The notes beneath the pieces are model-generated. The model saw only the letters and a list, made by a program, of their open reading frames with translations. It ran no database searches and was not told the DNA's origin. Positions 14,043 to 20,522 of a stretch of DNA of 21,097 nt are shown piece by piece. How positions within the stretch are numbered: the first letter of the stretch is position 1; every line of letters begins with the position of its first letter. The DNA comes from Chloroflexia bacterium (GTDB taxonomy: Bacteria; Chloroflexota; Chloroflexia; QHBQ01; JADMIH01): contig JAICKM010000021.1 in the NCBI GenBank assembly GCA_025927935.1, positions 1 through 21,097 of the forward strand. The letters run 5' to 3'. The translations under genes and the position numbers were made by a program.

Positions 14043-15245
14043 ATGATCCGGTACTTCCGCAGCCCCCGCGCCTGCGCGCTTTTCCTGCTGGCGGCCCTCG
14101 TAGCCGCGCTCACCTTGAGCGGGTGCGATACCCCCAGCGCCAGTAGCGCCGGCGCGCCGATTATGATTGGCGGCCTGTTTAATATCGGTGGGCCTATGGG
14201 TGGCCTGGATACCGAAGGCCAAAACGGCGCCCTACTGGCGGCCCAGGAGATCAATGCCGCGGGGGGCGTGCTGGGCACATCCCTGAATCTTGTCGTCAAA
14301 GACGGCAAGACCGATCCGGCCACCATCGAGCAGATCACGGGCGAACTCTTGCAGCAGCAGCCCGCGGCCCTCATCGGGTTCGGCGATACCGACTCGGTGC
14401 TCATCTCCGGCCCCTTCGCCCAGCGAGCCAACGTGCCTTTCGTCACCTATGGGGCCACATCGCCGCGGCTGCCCGTCACCGTCGGCTCGACGCTCTTTCT
14501 CGCCTGCTTTGGCGATAACGTCCAGGCCGCCGCCGGCGCGGAGTTTATGTACGACACGCTCCACGCTCGCAAAATCGCCCTCGTCTACGACAAAGGGGTC
14601 GAATACACCCGCTTGCTCGCCGGCTACTTCAAGGATCGCTGGACCGGGCTGGCCGGCCACGACTCGATCCTGACCGAGGAGACCTACCGCTACAAGGATA
14701 CGGATTACAGTGTGCAGATCCAGCACATCAAAGCGTTGGCGACGCCGCCGGACGTGCTCTATATTGCGGCGATGCCCGGCGACATCCCGACCATCGTCAA
14801 GCAATTCCGCAGCAGCGGGGTCATGTTACCCATCGTGGGCGGTGACGGCTACGATACTCCCGACTTGCTCGCCGTGGGGGCGGCGGCCAATAACGTCTAC
14901 TACAGCACCCACGCGCTGGTGAATGCCGACCAATCCAGCCCGGCGCTCAAAGCGTTCACCGAGCGCTATAAAGCGGCTTATAAGACCAATCCCAGCGCCT
15001 TTTCCGCCCTCGGCTACGATGCCGTGATGCTGGTCAGCGATGCCATTAAGCGCGCGGGCAGCGGCGACCCGGCCAAAGTCCAGAAAGCACTGGAAGAGAC
15101 GACCAACTTTGCGGGCCTCACCGGCAGTATCTCCTTCAGCGCGGGCAATCACATTCCGCGCAAGGACGTGACGATGTTGGCCGTCAAAGACGGCAAGCTC
15201 GACCTGGCCTCGCAGTTGCAGCCGAAAGTCATTCCCGCGCCCTGA
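14043..15245 (+). CDS. Branched-chain amino acid-type ABC substrate-binding lipoprotein
   Basis: The 400-residue protein has a lipoprotein signal peptide: RYFRSPR, then a hydrophobic stretch ending in the lipobox LSGC with the lipidated Cys28. Residues about 40-395 form a type-1 periplasmic binding fold (Peripla_BP_6/LivJ-like): IMIGGLFNIGGPMGG at the start, GALLAAQEINAAGG (61-74), then KIALVYDKG and YIAAMPGDIPTIVKQ. Such proteins capture branched-chain amino acids, amides or small organic ligands for an ABC importer. The ligand is unknown, and no permease or ATPase gene is adjacent. AAGGAG lies 5 bases before the ATG. The gene uses slightly more A/T-ending codons than the regulators near it. 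Two hairpins follow its stop. Confidence 0.92.
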   Translation: MIRYFRSPRACALFLLAALVAALTLSGCDTPSASSAGAPIMIGGLFNIGGPMGGLDTEGQNGALLAAQEINAAGGVLGTSLNLVVKDGKTDPATIEQITGELLQQQPAALIGFGDTDSVLISGPFAQRANVPFVTYGATSPRLPVTVGSTLFLACFGDNVQAAAGAEFMYDTLHARKIALVYDKGVEYTRLLAGYFKDRWTGLAGHDSILTEETYRYKDTDYSVQIQHIKALATPPDVLYIAAMPGDIPTIVKQFRSSGVMLPIVGGDGYDTPDLLAVGAAANNVYYSTHALVNADQSSPALKAFTERYKAAYKTNPSAFSALGYDAVMLVSDAIKRAGSGDPAKVQKALEETTNFAGLTGSISFSAGNHIPRKDVTMLAVKDGKLDLASQLQPKVIPAP

Positions 15246-15261
15246 TCGACAGGGCAAAAGA

Positions 15262-15286
15262 GGCGGCCTATGCTGTATAGGCCGCC
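15262..15286 (+). terminator. 10-bp hairpin after the substrate-binding protein gene
   Basis: GGCGGCCTAT (15262-15271) and ATAGGCCGCC (15277-15286) form a perfect 10-bp stem with loop GCTGT, 16 bases after the stop. Downstream bases are not T-rich on the plus strand. The stem works in both directions in this convergent gap. Confidence 0.6.
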
Positions 15287-15307
15287 AACTTCCAAGCTCG
15301 TTACCGA

Positions 15308-15335
15308 AACGCGCCCGGCCCACGCTGGGCGCGTT
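15308..15335 (+). terminator. Second hairpin with T-rich tail in the convergent gap
   Basis: AACGCGCCC (15308-15316) and GGGCGCGTT (15327-15335) form a 9-bp stem with a 10-base loop, followed on the plus strand by CGTTGTGTTT. It lies 8 bases from the sigma factor stop on the other strand, so it may serve both genes. Confidence 0.6.
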
Positions 15336-15343
15336 CGTTGTGT

Positions 15344-16102
15344 TTATGCTGCTTCCAGGGTGTCATACGGCAGCGTCTCCCCATCCTCGGCGCGGTGAGG
15401 GGGGTGGACCCGCGCGGGGCTTACCGGCGCGTGGCCTTCGGTCTGCTCGACATCGGCCAGCGCGCGGCGTAGCGCGCCCATGGCGCGGTGCAGCAGCAGC
15501 TTGATCGCGCCCTCGCTGCGGCCCATGCGCCGGGCGACCTCGGCCAATGGCAGCGGTTCGGGGCCGGCATAGCGCAGGGTGACGGCCTGGCGCTGGGCAG
15601 CGGTCAGGTGGGGCAGGGCACGCTGGATCAGCGCGCGGGCATACTCGCGCTGCTCGCGCGCTTCCAGCCAGGCTTCCGGGTCGGGATCGCCGGAAGGGAT
15701 GTCCTGCGTGGGGGCCAGCGGGTCGTCCAGCGGCACATAGCTCACGCCGTGCTGCTTGCGGTACTCGCCGGCAATGATGGTGGCCGCGATGCGGTAGAGC
15801 CAGGCGGTGAACGGGATGCCGCGCCACTCGTAGCGCGGCAGGGCTTCCCAGGCGGCCAGGAATGTGGCGGCAGTCACATCTTCGGCCTGGGCCGTGTTGC
15901 GGGTGCGGCGGCGGGCGAAGCGCAGGATCACTGGATAGTAGCGATGGTAGAGCGCCTCAAACGCCGCCGGGTTCGCCTGAGCGGCGGCAACCAGGCTAGC
16001 CTGTTCATTCATCGACAGCGCGCCGGGGCTGCCGGCGGGGATGGGGGCGGGGGCGGCGCCGTGGACGGCGATGGACATATCGAAAACAGAATTCGCGAAC
16101 AT
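15344..16102 (-). CDS. ECF-type RNA polymerase sigma-70 family factor
   Basis: The 252-residue protein has sigma region 2 (about residues 46-115: FEALYHRYYPVILRFARR, AEDVTAATFLAAWEALPRYEW, FTAWLYRIAATIIAGEYRK) and region 4 (about 163-217: LPHLTAAQRQAVTLRYAG, then the HTH LAEVARRMGRSEGAIKLLLHRAMGALRRAL). It lacks region 3, which defines the ECF group. It directs RNA polymerase to alternative promoters. The start at 16102 was chosen over the longer frame (to 16135) and over inner ATGs because AAGGAG lies 7 bases upstream of it. A Pro/Ala-rich N-terminal extension and a charged C-terminal tail of about 30 residues flank the sigma domains. No anti-sigma gene is adjacent. Confidence 0.88.
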   Translation of the reverse strand: MFANSVFDMSIAVHGAAPAPIPAGSPGALSMNEQASLVAAAQANPAAFEALYHRYYPVILRFARRRTRNTAQAEDVTAATFLAAWEALPRYEWRGIPFTAWLYRIAATIIAGEYRKQHGVSYVPLDDPLAPTQDIPSGDPDPEAWLEAREQREYARALIQRALPHLTAAQRQAVTLRYAGPEPLPLAEVARRMGRSEGAIKLLLHRAMGALRRALADVEQTEGHAPVSPARVHPPHRAEDGETLPYDTLEAA

Positions 16103-16219
16103 GAATCGGCTCCTTGACAACAGGCTCCCCGGCAACCAGAGCGCCGCCGGGCGAGCGCAAACCCCTCAGGGTCGGGGCGGGCGAGGGGCGGCCACGCGCC
16201 CCCCGCCGGCCGGACTACT

Positions 16220-16242
16220 GTAGCGCCGGCCGCAAGGCCGGC
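16220..16242 (+). repeat. GTAG-headed palindromic element, copy 2
   Basis: GTAG (16220-16223) followed by GCCGGCC (16225-16231), loop GCAA and GGCCGGC (16236-16242): a perfect 7-bp stem with a GNRA-type tetraloop. It lies 8 bases from the HD-GYP stop codon, oriented opposite to that gene. On the minus strand it could also act as a weak terminator, but no T-tract follows. Confidence 0.6.
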
Positions 16243-16249
16243 ATCATGT

Positions 16250-16963
16250 CTAGTTGATGAAGGCTGGAGTTGTCGCCGCCAACGGCAGGGCGAAGGCCGG
16301 GGCCGGCGGGGCGGCCGGGCGCGGGGGCGCGGGGTTCTTCACCAGGGCACGCACCGCGATTTCCACCAGCGCCGGGTCGAACTGTTGCCCCGCGGCCCGG
16401 CTGACCGTGTCCAGCGCCACGCTGAACGGCCGCCGGGGCCGGTAGGGGCGGTCCATGCAGATCGCGTCCAGCGAGTCGGCGATAGCCAGGATGCGCGCGG
16501 CGAGGGGAATCGCCTCCCCACGCAGCCCGGTGGGATAGCCCGTGCCGTCCCAGCGCTCGTGATGGTAGCGCACACCCGCGTAGACCAACCCCAGGCTGCG
16601 TTCCTGCGGAAGCACCGCCGCGCCCAGGTCGGGATGCATATGCATCCAGCTTTGCTCGGCGGGGGTCAGCGCGCCCGGCTTCGCCAGCAACTCGGCGGGG
16701 AGCGCGAGTTTGCCGATGTCGTGGAGTAGCCCGGCAAGGTAGAGCTGCGCCAGATCCACGTCCAGCCCGGCGCCGATGCGAATCGCGAACCAGGCGACCC
16801 GCTGCCCGTGGTGCCAGACCGCCGGCTCACCCGTCGCCAGCGTGCGCAGCAGGCGCGCCACGCGGACGGACGATGCTTCGGCGGGCACCTGGTGGGCGAG
16901 CATCCAGCGGCGCCGGGCTTCCTCACGGCGCCGCCGCTCGATGTGATAACTGTTGGTGATCAT
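16250..16963 (-). CDS. HD-GYP domain protein (putative cyclic-di-GMP phosphodiesterase)
   Basis: The 237-residue protein carries all HD-GYP landmarks: WHHGQRVAWFA (50-60), LLHDIGK (79-85, the HD pair H81/D82), HPDLG (110-114), HHERWDGTGYPTGL (134-147) and LAARILAIADSLDAI (154-168). The HD-GYP family hydrolyses cyclic-di-GMP using a metal centre. A short Arg/Glu-rich helix precedes the domain and a Pro/Ala-rich tail follows; no receiver, PAS or membrane segment is present, so it is stand-alone. The start at 16963 was chosen because the open frame further upstream (to 17242) is the out-of-frame reading of the 72-residue gene; AAAGGCAG lies upstream of this ATG. No GGDEF gene is in the window. 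Confidence 0.88.
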   Translation of the reverse strand: MITNSYHIERRRREEARRRWMLAHQVPAEASSVRVARLLRTLATGEPAVWHHGQRVAWFAIRIGAGLDVDLAQLYLAGLLHDIGKLALPAELLAKPGALTPAEQSWMHMHPDLGAAVLPQERSLGLVYAGVRYHHERWDGTGYPTGLRGEAIPLAARILAIADSLDAICMDRPYRPRRPFSVALDTVSRAAGQQFDPALVEIAVRALVKNPAPPRPAAPPAPAFALPLAATTPAFIN

Positions 16964-17013
16964 ATCTAACTGCCTTTCGCTCTCAGCAAGTCGGTCGCGT
17001 ATGCCCGAGGGGG

Positions 17014-17232
17014 TCAACCCGAGATCCGGCCGCGCTCGTACAACCAGAGTGCGAAGCGGAGCCGCTTGTAGTCCATGATGTACTCGTTCCGTTCGCCGCG
17101 CCGGACCCGGTTCCGCATTGCCACGAGGCGGGCCGTTTCCAGCGCGGTGAAGGTGTCTGAGCTGTTCAGGATCTCGGTGGGGCCGGCGTTGTCCCGGCTC
17201 TGACCCAATGTATCGTTCTCGGTTTCGAACAT
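17014..17232 (-). CDS. Small hypothetical protein (72 residues)
   Basis: The frame gives a balanced, protein-like composition: an acidic, Ser/Thr/Asn-containing N-terminal half and a basic helical second half (ALETARLVAMRNRVRRGERN, then DYKRLRFALWLYERGRIS). The overlapping longer frame has Arg/Pro/Gly-rich nonsense instead, which argues that this is the true frame. AGGAT lies 8-9 bases before the ATG (17230-17232). It ends 50 bases before the HD-GYP start on the same strand, so the two are probably one transcript. There are no membrane segments or cysteines. Function unknown; a small regulatory or adaptor role is only a guess. Confidence 0.6.
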   Translation of the reverse strand: MFETENDTLGQSRDNAGPTEILNSSDTFTALETARLVAMRNRVRRGERNEYIMDYKRLRFALWLYERGRISG

Positions 17233-17304
17233 GGCTATTCATCCTGACGGATATTGCACCTGTAGCCTCTGCTCTACTCGACCTGGAGAGGTACGGCGTT
17301 CTGG

Positions 17305-17333
17305 TTTCATTATGTGGGACAATTGGCTATAAT
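17305..17333 (+). promoter_or_regulatory. Promoter candidate for the XRE–STAND–TPR regulator
   Basis: TATAAT (17328-17333) lies 17 bases after TTTCAT (17305-17310), which matches the -35 consensus at only three positions. The region is AT-rich relative to its surroundings. It would give a leader of roughly 225 bases before the ATG at 17567. Confidence 0.5.
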
Positions 17334-17335
17334 GG

Positions 17336-17356
17336 TTGTCACAAGAACTGTCACAA
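17336..17356 (+). promoter_or_regulatory. Direct-repeat operator candidate at the transcription start
   Basis: TGTCACAA occurs at 17337-17344 and again at 17349-17356, with GAAC between (12-base period, about one helical turn). The first copy extends to TTGTCACAA, an odd palindrome (TTGT-C-ACAA). Its place directly downstream of the -10 box is where a repressor would block transcription; the XRE-type HTH of the downstream gene is a natural candidate for autoregulation (inference). Confidence 0.45.
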
Positions 17357-17379
17357 AAACCGGGATGCGCGGCCACACT

Positions 17380-17422
17380 CCACCGGGACAACACCGGATG
17401 CCGGCAGGGATGTACCCGGTGG
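17380..17422 (+). other. Leader stem-loop 1
   Basis: CCACCGGG (17380-17387) and CCCGGTGG (17415-17422) form a perfect 8-bp stem. The 27-base loop itself contains CCGG-ATG-CCGG. It would lie in the 5' leader of the STAND regulator mRNA. Confidence 0.35.
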
Positions 17423-17496
17423 GGATAGGCCGGACATATGAGCCGCGGAGACGCCTGGGAACCCGCCGCCCACGGCGCCGCGCGGTGATAACCGGG

Positions 17497-17517
17497 GCGC
17501 GGGCAGCGCGCCCGCGC
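17497..17517 (+). other. Leader stem-loop 2
   Basis: GCGCGGGC (17497-17504) and GCCCGCGC (17510-17517) form a perfect 8-bp stem with a 5-base loop, ending 49 bases before the ATG of the STAND regulator. No T-tract follows. In a GC-rich genome such stems also arise by chance. Confidence 0.35.
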
Positions 17518-17566
17518 TATGCAACATCCCGCCTGGATGCAGGATGGGGCCTGGGGAATGACCCGG

Positions 17567-20266
17567 ATGAGCGAATCAGCAGCGTTCGGCCAGTGGCTGC
17601 GGCAGCGGCGCAAAGCCTACGACCTCACGCAAGAAGATCTGGCCGAGCGCGTGAACTGCGGGTTCGAGACGATCCGCAAGATCGAGTCGGGCCGCCGCCG
17701 GCCTTCGCGCAGCATGGCCGAGTTGCTGGGCCAGGCGCTGGGCATCCCGGCGGCGGAACTGCCGGCCTTCGTCGAATTCGCCCGGCTAGGCAGCGGCGGC
17801 GCCGAACCGGAAGCGGCTGCCTCTAAAGAGGCAGGGGTGGCCCCGCCCCTGGCGCCGCCGAACCTGACGCCGCCGCCCCGGCGCCGTGCCCCGCTGGATC
17901 TGCCGGTCTTCCGCACCACGCTCGTCGGGCGCATGCGCGAGGCGGGCGAAGTGCGCGACTTGCTGGCCCGCGCCGAGGTGCGGCTGGTGACGCTGCTGGG
18001 GCCGCCGGGGATCGGCAAGACGCGCCTGAGTATGCAGGTGGCCGCCGCCATGCACGAGCAGTTGGTCGATGGCGCGGTGTTCGTGCCCCTGGCCGCCGTC
18101 ACCGATCCGGCTATGGTCGGCACGACCATAGCGCGCCGGCTGGGCGCCAAGGAAGTCTCCGGGCAGCCGCTCAGCGACACGCTGAAGAATTATCTGCAAG
18201 GCAAGGAGCTGTTGCTGGTGCTCGACAATTTCGAGCAGATCATCCCCGCCGCGCCGCTGGTGGGCGACTTGATCGACGCCTGCCCGGAGCTGAAGGTGCT
18301 GGTCAGCAGCCGCACGGCGCTGGCGCTGTACGGCGAACACCAGTTCCCGGTGCCGCCGCTGGCCCTGCCCGATCCCCAGGCTCCCGCCACGCTCGACGCG
18401 CTGAAGCAGTACGAGTCTATCGACCTGTTCGTGCAGCGGGCGCGCGCCCTCAAGCCCGACTTCAACCTGACCGCCGAAACCGCGCCTGTTGTGGCCGAGA
18501 TTTGCCGCCGGCTTGACGGGCTGCCGCTGGCGATTGAACTGGCCGCGGTGCGCAGCAAGGCCCTGGCGCCCGCGGCGATCCTGGCCCGCCTGGGCAACCG
18601 GCTGGCGCTGCTCACCGGCGGCGCGGCGGACCACACGCCGCGCCAGCAAACGTTGCGCGGGGCGATTGCCTGGAGCGATGATCTGCTGGATCCGGCGGAG
18701 AAGACCCTGTTCCGGCGCATGGCGGTTTTCGTGCGCGGGGCCACGCTGGATGCGGTCGAGGCGATCTGCCGCCTGCCCGATGCGCGGGATGCCCCTGGGG
18801 CAGACGCGCTGGCCGGCGTGACCTCGCTGCTGGACAAGAGCCTGCTGCGCGATACGGACCCGGTCGGCGGCGAACGGCGCTATTCGATGCTCTGGACGAT
18901 CCGCGAGTATGCCGAGGAGCAGTTGGCGGCGAGCGGCGAGGCAGCCACTATCCGCGAGCAGCACGCGCGCTACTATCTGGCGCTGGTCGAGGCCGCCGAG
19001 CCGCACCTGCGCAGCGCCGGGCGCGATGTCTGGCTGGCGCGGCTGGACCAGGAGCATGACAACTTGCAGGCCGCGCTGGCCTGGGGCCTGGCCGAGCCGG
19101 AGCGGGTGGACCTGGCTCTGCGCATGGCCGGGGCGCTGCACTGGTTCTGGTATTTCCGCGGCTATTTGAGCGAGGGGCGCGACTGGATCGAACGAGCGCT
19201 GGCGGCGGCGGGCGGGGCGCGGCGCACCGCGGCGGGGGCCAAAGCGCTGGATGCGGCCGGGCGGCTGGCTCTGTTGCAAGATGACTACGCCGTCATGCGG
19301 CCCCGGCTGGAGGAAAGCGTCGCCGTCTGGCGGGAGGTGGGCGACGCGGGCGGCCTGGCCTATGCCCTGGCGAACCTGGGCATCGCCACCGCGTACCGTA
19401 ACCGGGAGATCAGCGCGGGCGGGCACCTGCTGATCGAGGAGGCCGTGGGGCTATTTCGGGCGACCGGTGATCAGTGGGGGCTGGCCTTCGCGCTCGATCT
19501 CATGGGTGATGTGACCGGCTTGCTGGGCGGGGACGACCTGACGGTGGCGCTCTGTAAGGAGGAAAGCCTGGCCGTCTATCGCGAACTGGCCGACCAGTGG
19601 GGCATCGCCACTGAGCTAAGCGAGTTGGGCCAGCTTGCGCTGCGCCAGGGCGATTACGATACGGCGCGCACCCAACTGGAGGAAGCCGTGGCCCTGGAGC
19701 AGGTGGCCGGCGACCGCTGGTTTGCCGCGCATTCGATCCGCAGTCTGGGCGATGTCGCCTGGCACCAGGGCGACCTGGCACGGGCGCAAGCGCTGTATAC
19801 CGAGAGCCTGGCGTTGTACCGCGAACTGGGCGATACGTTGCGCGCCTCGGCGGCCCTGCGCAACCTGGGCCATATCGCCCGCGACCAGGGCGATTACAGC
19901 GAGGCGGGCATCCTGTTTCGCCGCAGCCTGCGGCTGGTCCACGATCTGGGCAACGAGCAGACGGTGGCGCTCTGCCTGGCCGCGCTGGCCGGTGTGGCCG
20001 CCGCGCAGGGCCGCCATGAGCGCGCGGCCCGCCTGTTCGGCGCGGCGGATGCGCTGCGCGAAGCCAGTCGCGGCCTCCTGCCGGCGCCCGACCTGGCGGC
20101 CGCGGAGCGCGGCCAGGCTGCCGCGCGGGCGGCCCTGGGCGATGCGGCGTTTGCCCTCGCCTGGGACGAGGGCCGCGCCCTGACGGTGGCCGAGGCCGTC
20201 GCCTACGGCCAGCGCCCCGGCGACGATGCCCGGCGGCCCGTTGTGCCGCTTGGTTCTTCCGCGTAG
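17567..20266 (+). CDS. XRE HTH–STAND ATPase (NB-ARC-like)–TPR transcriptional regulator
   Basis: The 899-residue protein has three parts. An XRE-type helix-turn-helix lies at about residues 8-65 (LRQRRKAYDLTQEDLAERV, then IRKIESGRRRPS). A STAND/NB-ARC-like NTPase spans about 125-450, with Walker A GPPGIGKT (145-152), Walker B LLLVLDNFEQ (D220) and GLPLA (318-322). Then come TPR-like repeats, about 500-870, of the type LANLGIATAYRN, LSELGQLALRQGDYDTA and LRNLGHIARDQGDYSEA. STAND regulators switch between ADP- and ATP-bound oligomeric states on sensing a ligand; the signal here is unknown. The start at 17567 has GGGGA 9 bases upstream. An ATG at 17558 is possible but would place that element against the start. 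It diverges from the 72-residue/HD-GYP genes. Confidence 0.92.
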   Translation: MSESAAFGQWLRQRRKAYDLTQEDLAERVNCGFETIRKIESGRRRPSRSMAELLGQALGIPAAELPAFVEFARLGSGGAEPEAAASKEAGVAPPLAPPNLTPPPRRRAPLDLPVFRTTLVGRMREAGEVRDLLARAEVRLVTLLGPPGIGKTRLSMQVAAAMHEQLVDGAVFVPLAAVTDPAMVGTTIARRLGAKEVSGQPLSDTLKNYLQGKELLLVLDNFEQIIPAAPLVGDLIDACPELKVLVSSRTALALYGEHQFPVPPLALPDPQAPATLDALKQYESIDLFVQRARALKPDFNLTAETAPVVAEICRRLDGLPLAIELAAVRSKALAPAAILARLGNRLALLTGGAADHTPRQQTLRGAIAWSDDLLDPAEKTLFRRMAVFVRGATLDAVEAICRLPDARDAPGADALAGVTSLLDKSLLRDTDPVGGERRYSMLWTIREYAEEQLAASGEAATIREQHARYYLALVEAAEPHLRSAGRDVWLARLDQEHDNLQAALAWGLAEPERVDLALRMAGALHWFWYFRGYLSEGRDWIERALAAAGGARRTAAGAKALDAAGRLALLQDDYAVMRPRLEESVAVWREVGDAGGLAYALANLGIATAYRNREISAGGHLLIEEAVGLFRATGDQWGLAFALDLMGDVTGLLGGDDLTVALCKEESLAVYRELADQWGIATELSELGQLALRQGDYDTARTQLEEAVALEQVAGDRWFAAHSIRSLGDVAWHQGDLARAQALYTESLALYRELGDTLRASAALRNLGHIARDQGDYSEAGILFRRSLRLVHDLGNEQTVALCLAALAGVAAAQGRHERAARLFGAADALREASRGLLPAPDLAAAERGQAAARAALGDAAFALAWDEGRALTVAEAVAYGQRPGDDARRPVVPLGSSA

Positions 20267-20285
20267 TGGCCGGCCGGCGGTTGCC

Positions 20286-20310
20286 GGGCCGGTTTGAAAC
20301 CGGCCCCTAC
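20286..20310 (-). repeat. GTAG-headed palindromic element, copy 3
   Basis: On the minus strand GTAG (20307-20310) is followed by GGGCCGGTTT-C-AAACCGGCCC, a 21-base near-perfect palindrome (20286-20306). A small CCGGC-GGTT-GCCGG stem (20274-20287) abuts it. It lies 19 bases beyond the STAND regulator stop. Confidence 0.65.
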
Positions 20311-20331
20311 AGCCGAGATTGCATCGAGCGA

Positions 20332-20354
20332 GCCGGTGCGCAACCGGCCCCTAC
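20332..20354 (-). repeat. GTAG-headed palindromic element, copy 4
   Basis: On the minus strand GTAG (20351-20354) is followed by GGG and the stem GCCGGT–TGCGC–ACCGGC (20332-20348). It has the same orientation as copy 3, 44 bases along, and shares GTAGGGGCCGGTT with it. Confidence 0.65.
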
Positions 20355-20474
20355 CGGCGCGATTACCATGGACTCCTCGCCGGCGCGTGTGGCCGCGCCG
20401 GCTGCGCACGCATCCCGCGGATGGCTTCCCGCATCCCCCTACCTCGCCATCCGCCGTAACTGACCCGCGCCCGC

Positions 20475-20480
20475 TACAAT
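20475..20480 (+). promoter_or_regulatory. Candidate -10 box for the FTP-like protein gene
   Basis: TACAAT lies 42 bases before the ATG at 20523 in a short AT-richer patch. No -35 consensus is seen at the usual distance. Confidence 0.3.
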
Positions 20481-20522
20481 AAACCAACCAGAGTACCCGG
20501 TCCTTCAAGGGAGGCGCAGACT

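Noticed and set aside
13566..14222. 218-residue minus-strand open frame upstream of the binding lipoprotein
   Set aside because: Arg/Ala/Gly-rich, overlaps the lipoprotein start, and has no ribosome-binding site or recognisable motif.
16964..17242. 93-residue N-terminal extension of the HD-GYP protein
   Set aside because: It is the out-of-frame reading of the more natural 72-residue frame, rich in Arg/Pro/Gly and His.
17786..19426. 546-residue minus-strand open frame inside the STAND regulator
   Set aside because: Gln/Arg/Ala-rich shadow of a GC-rich coding strand; the opposite frame has Walker A, Walker B and TPR motifs.
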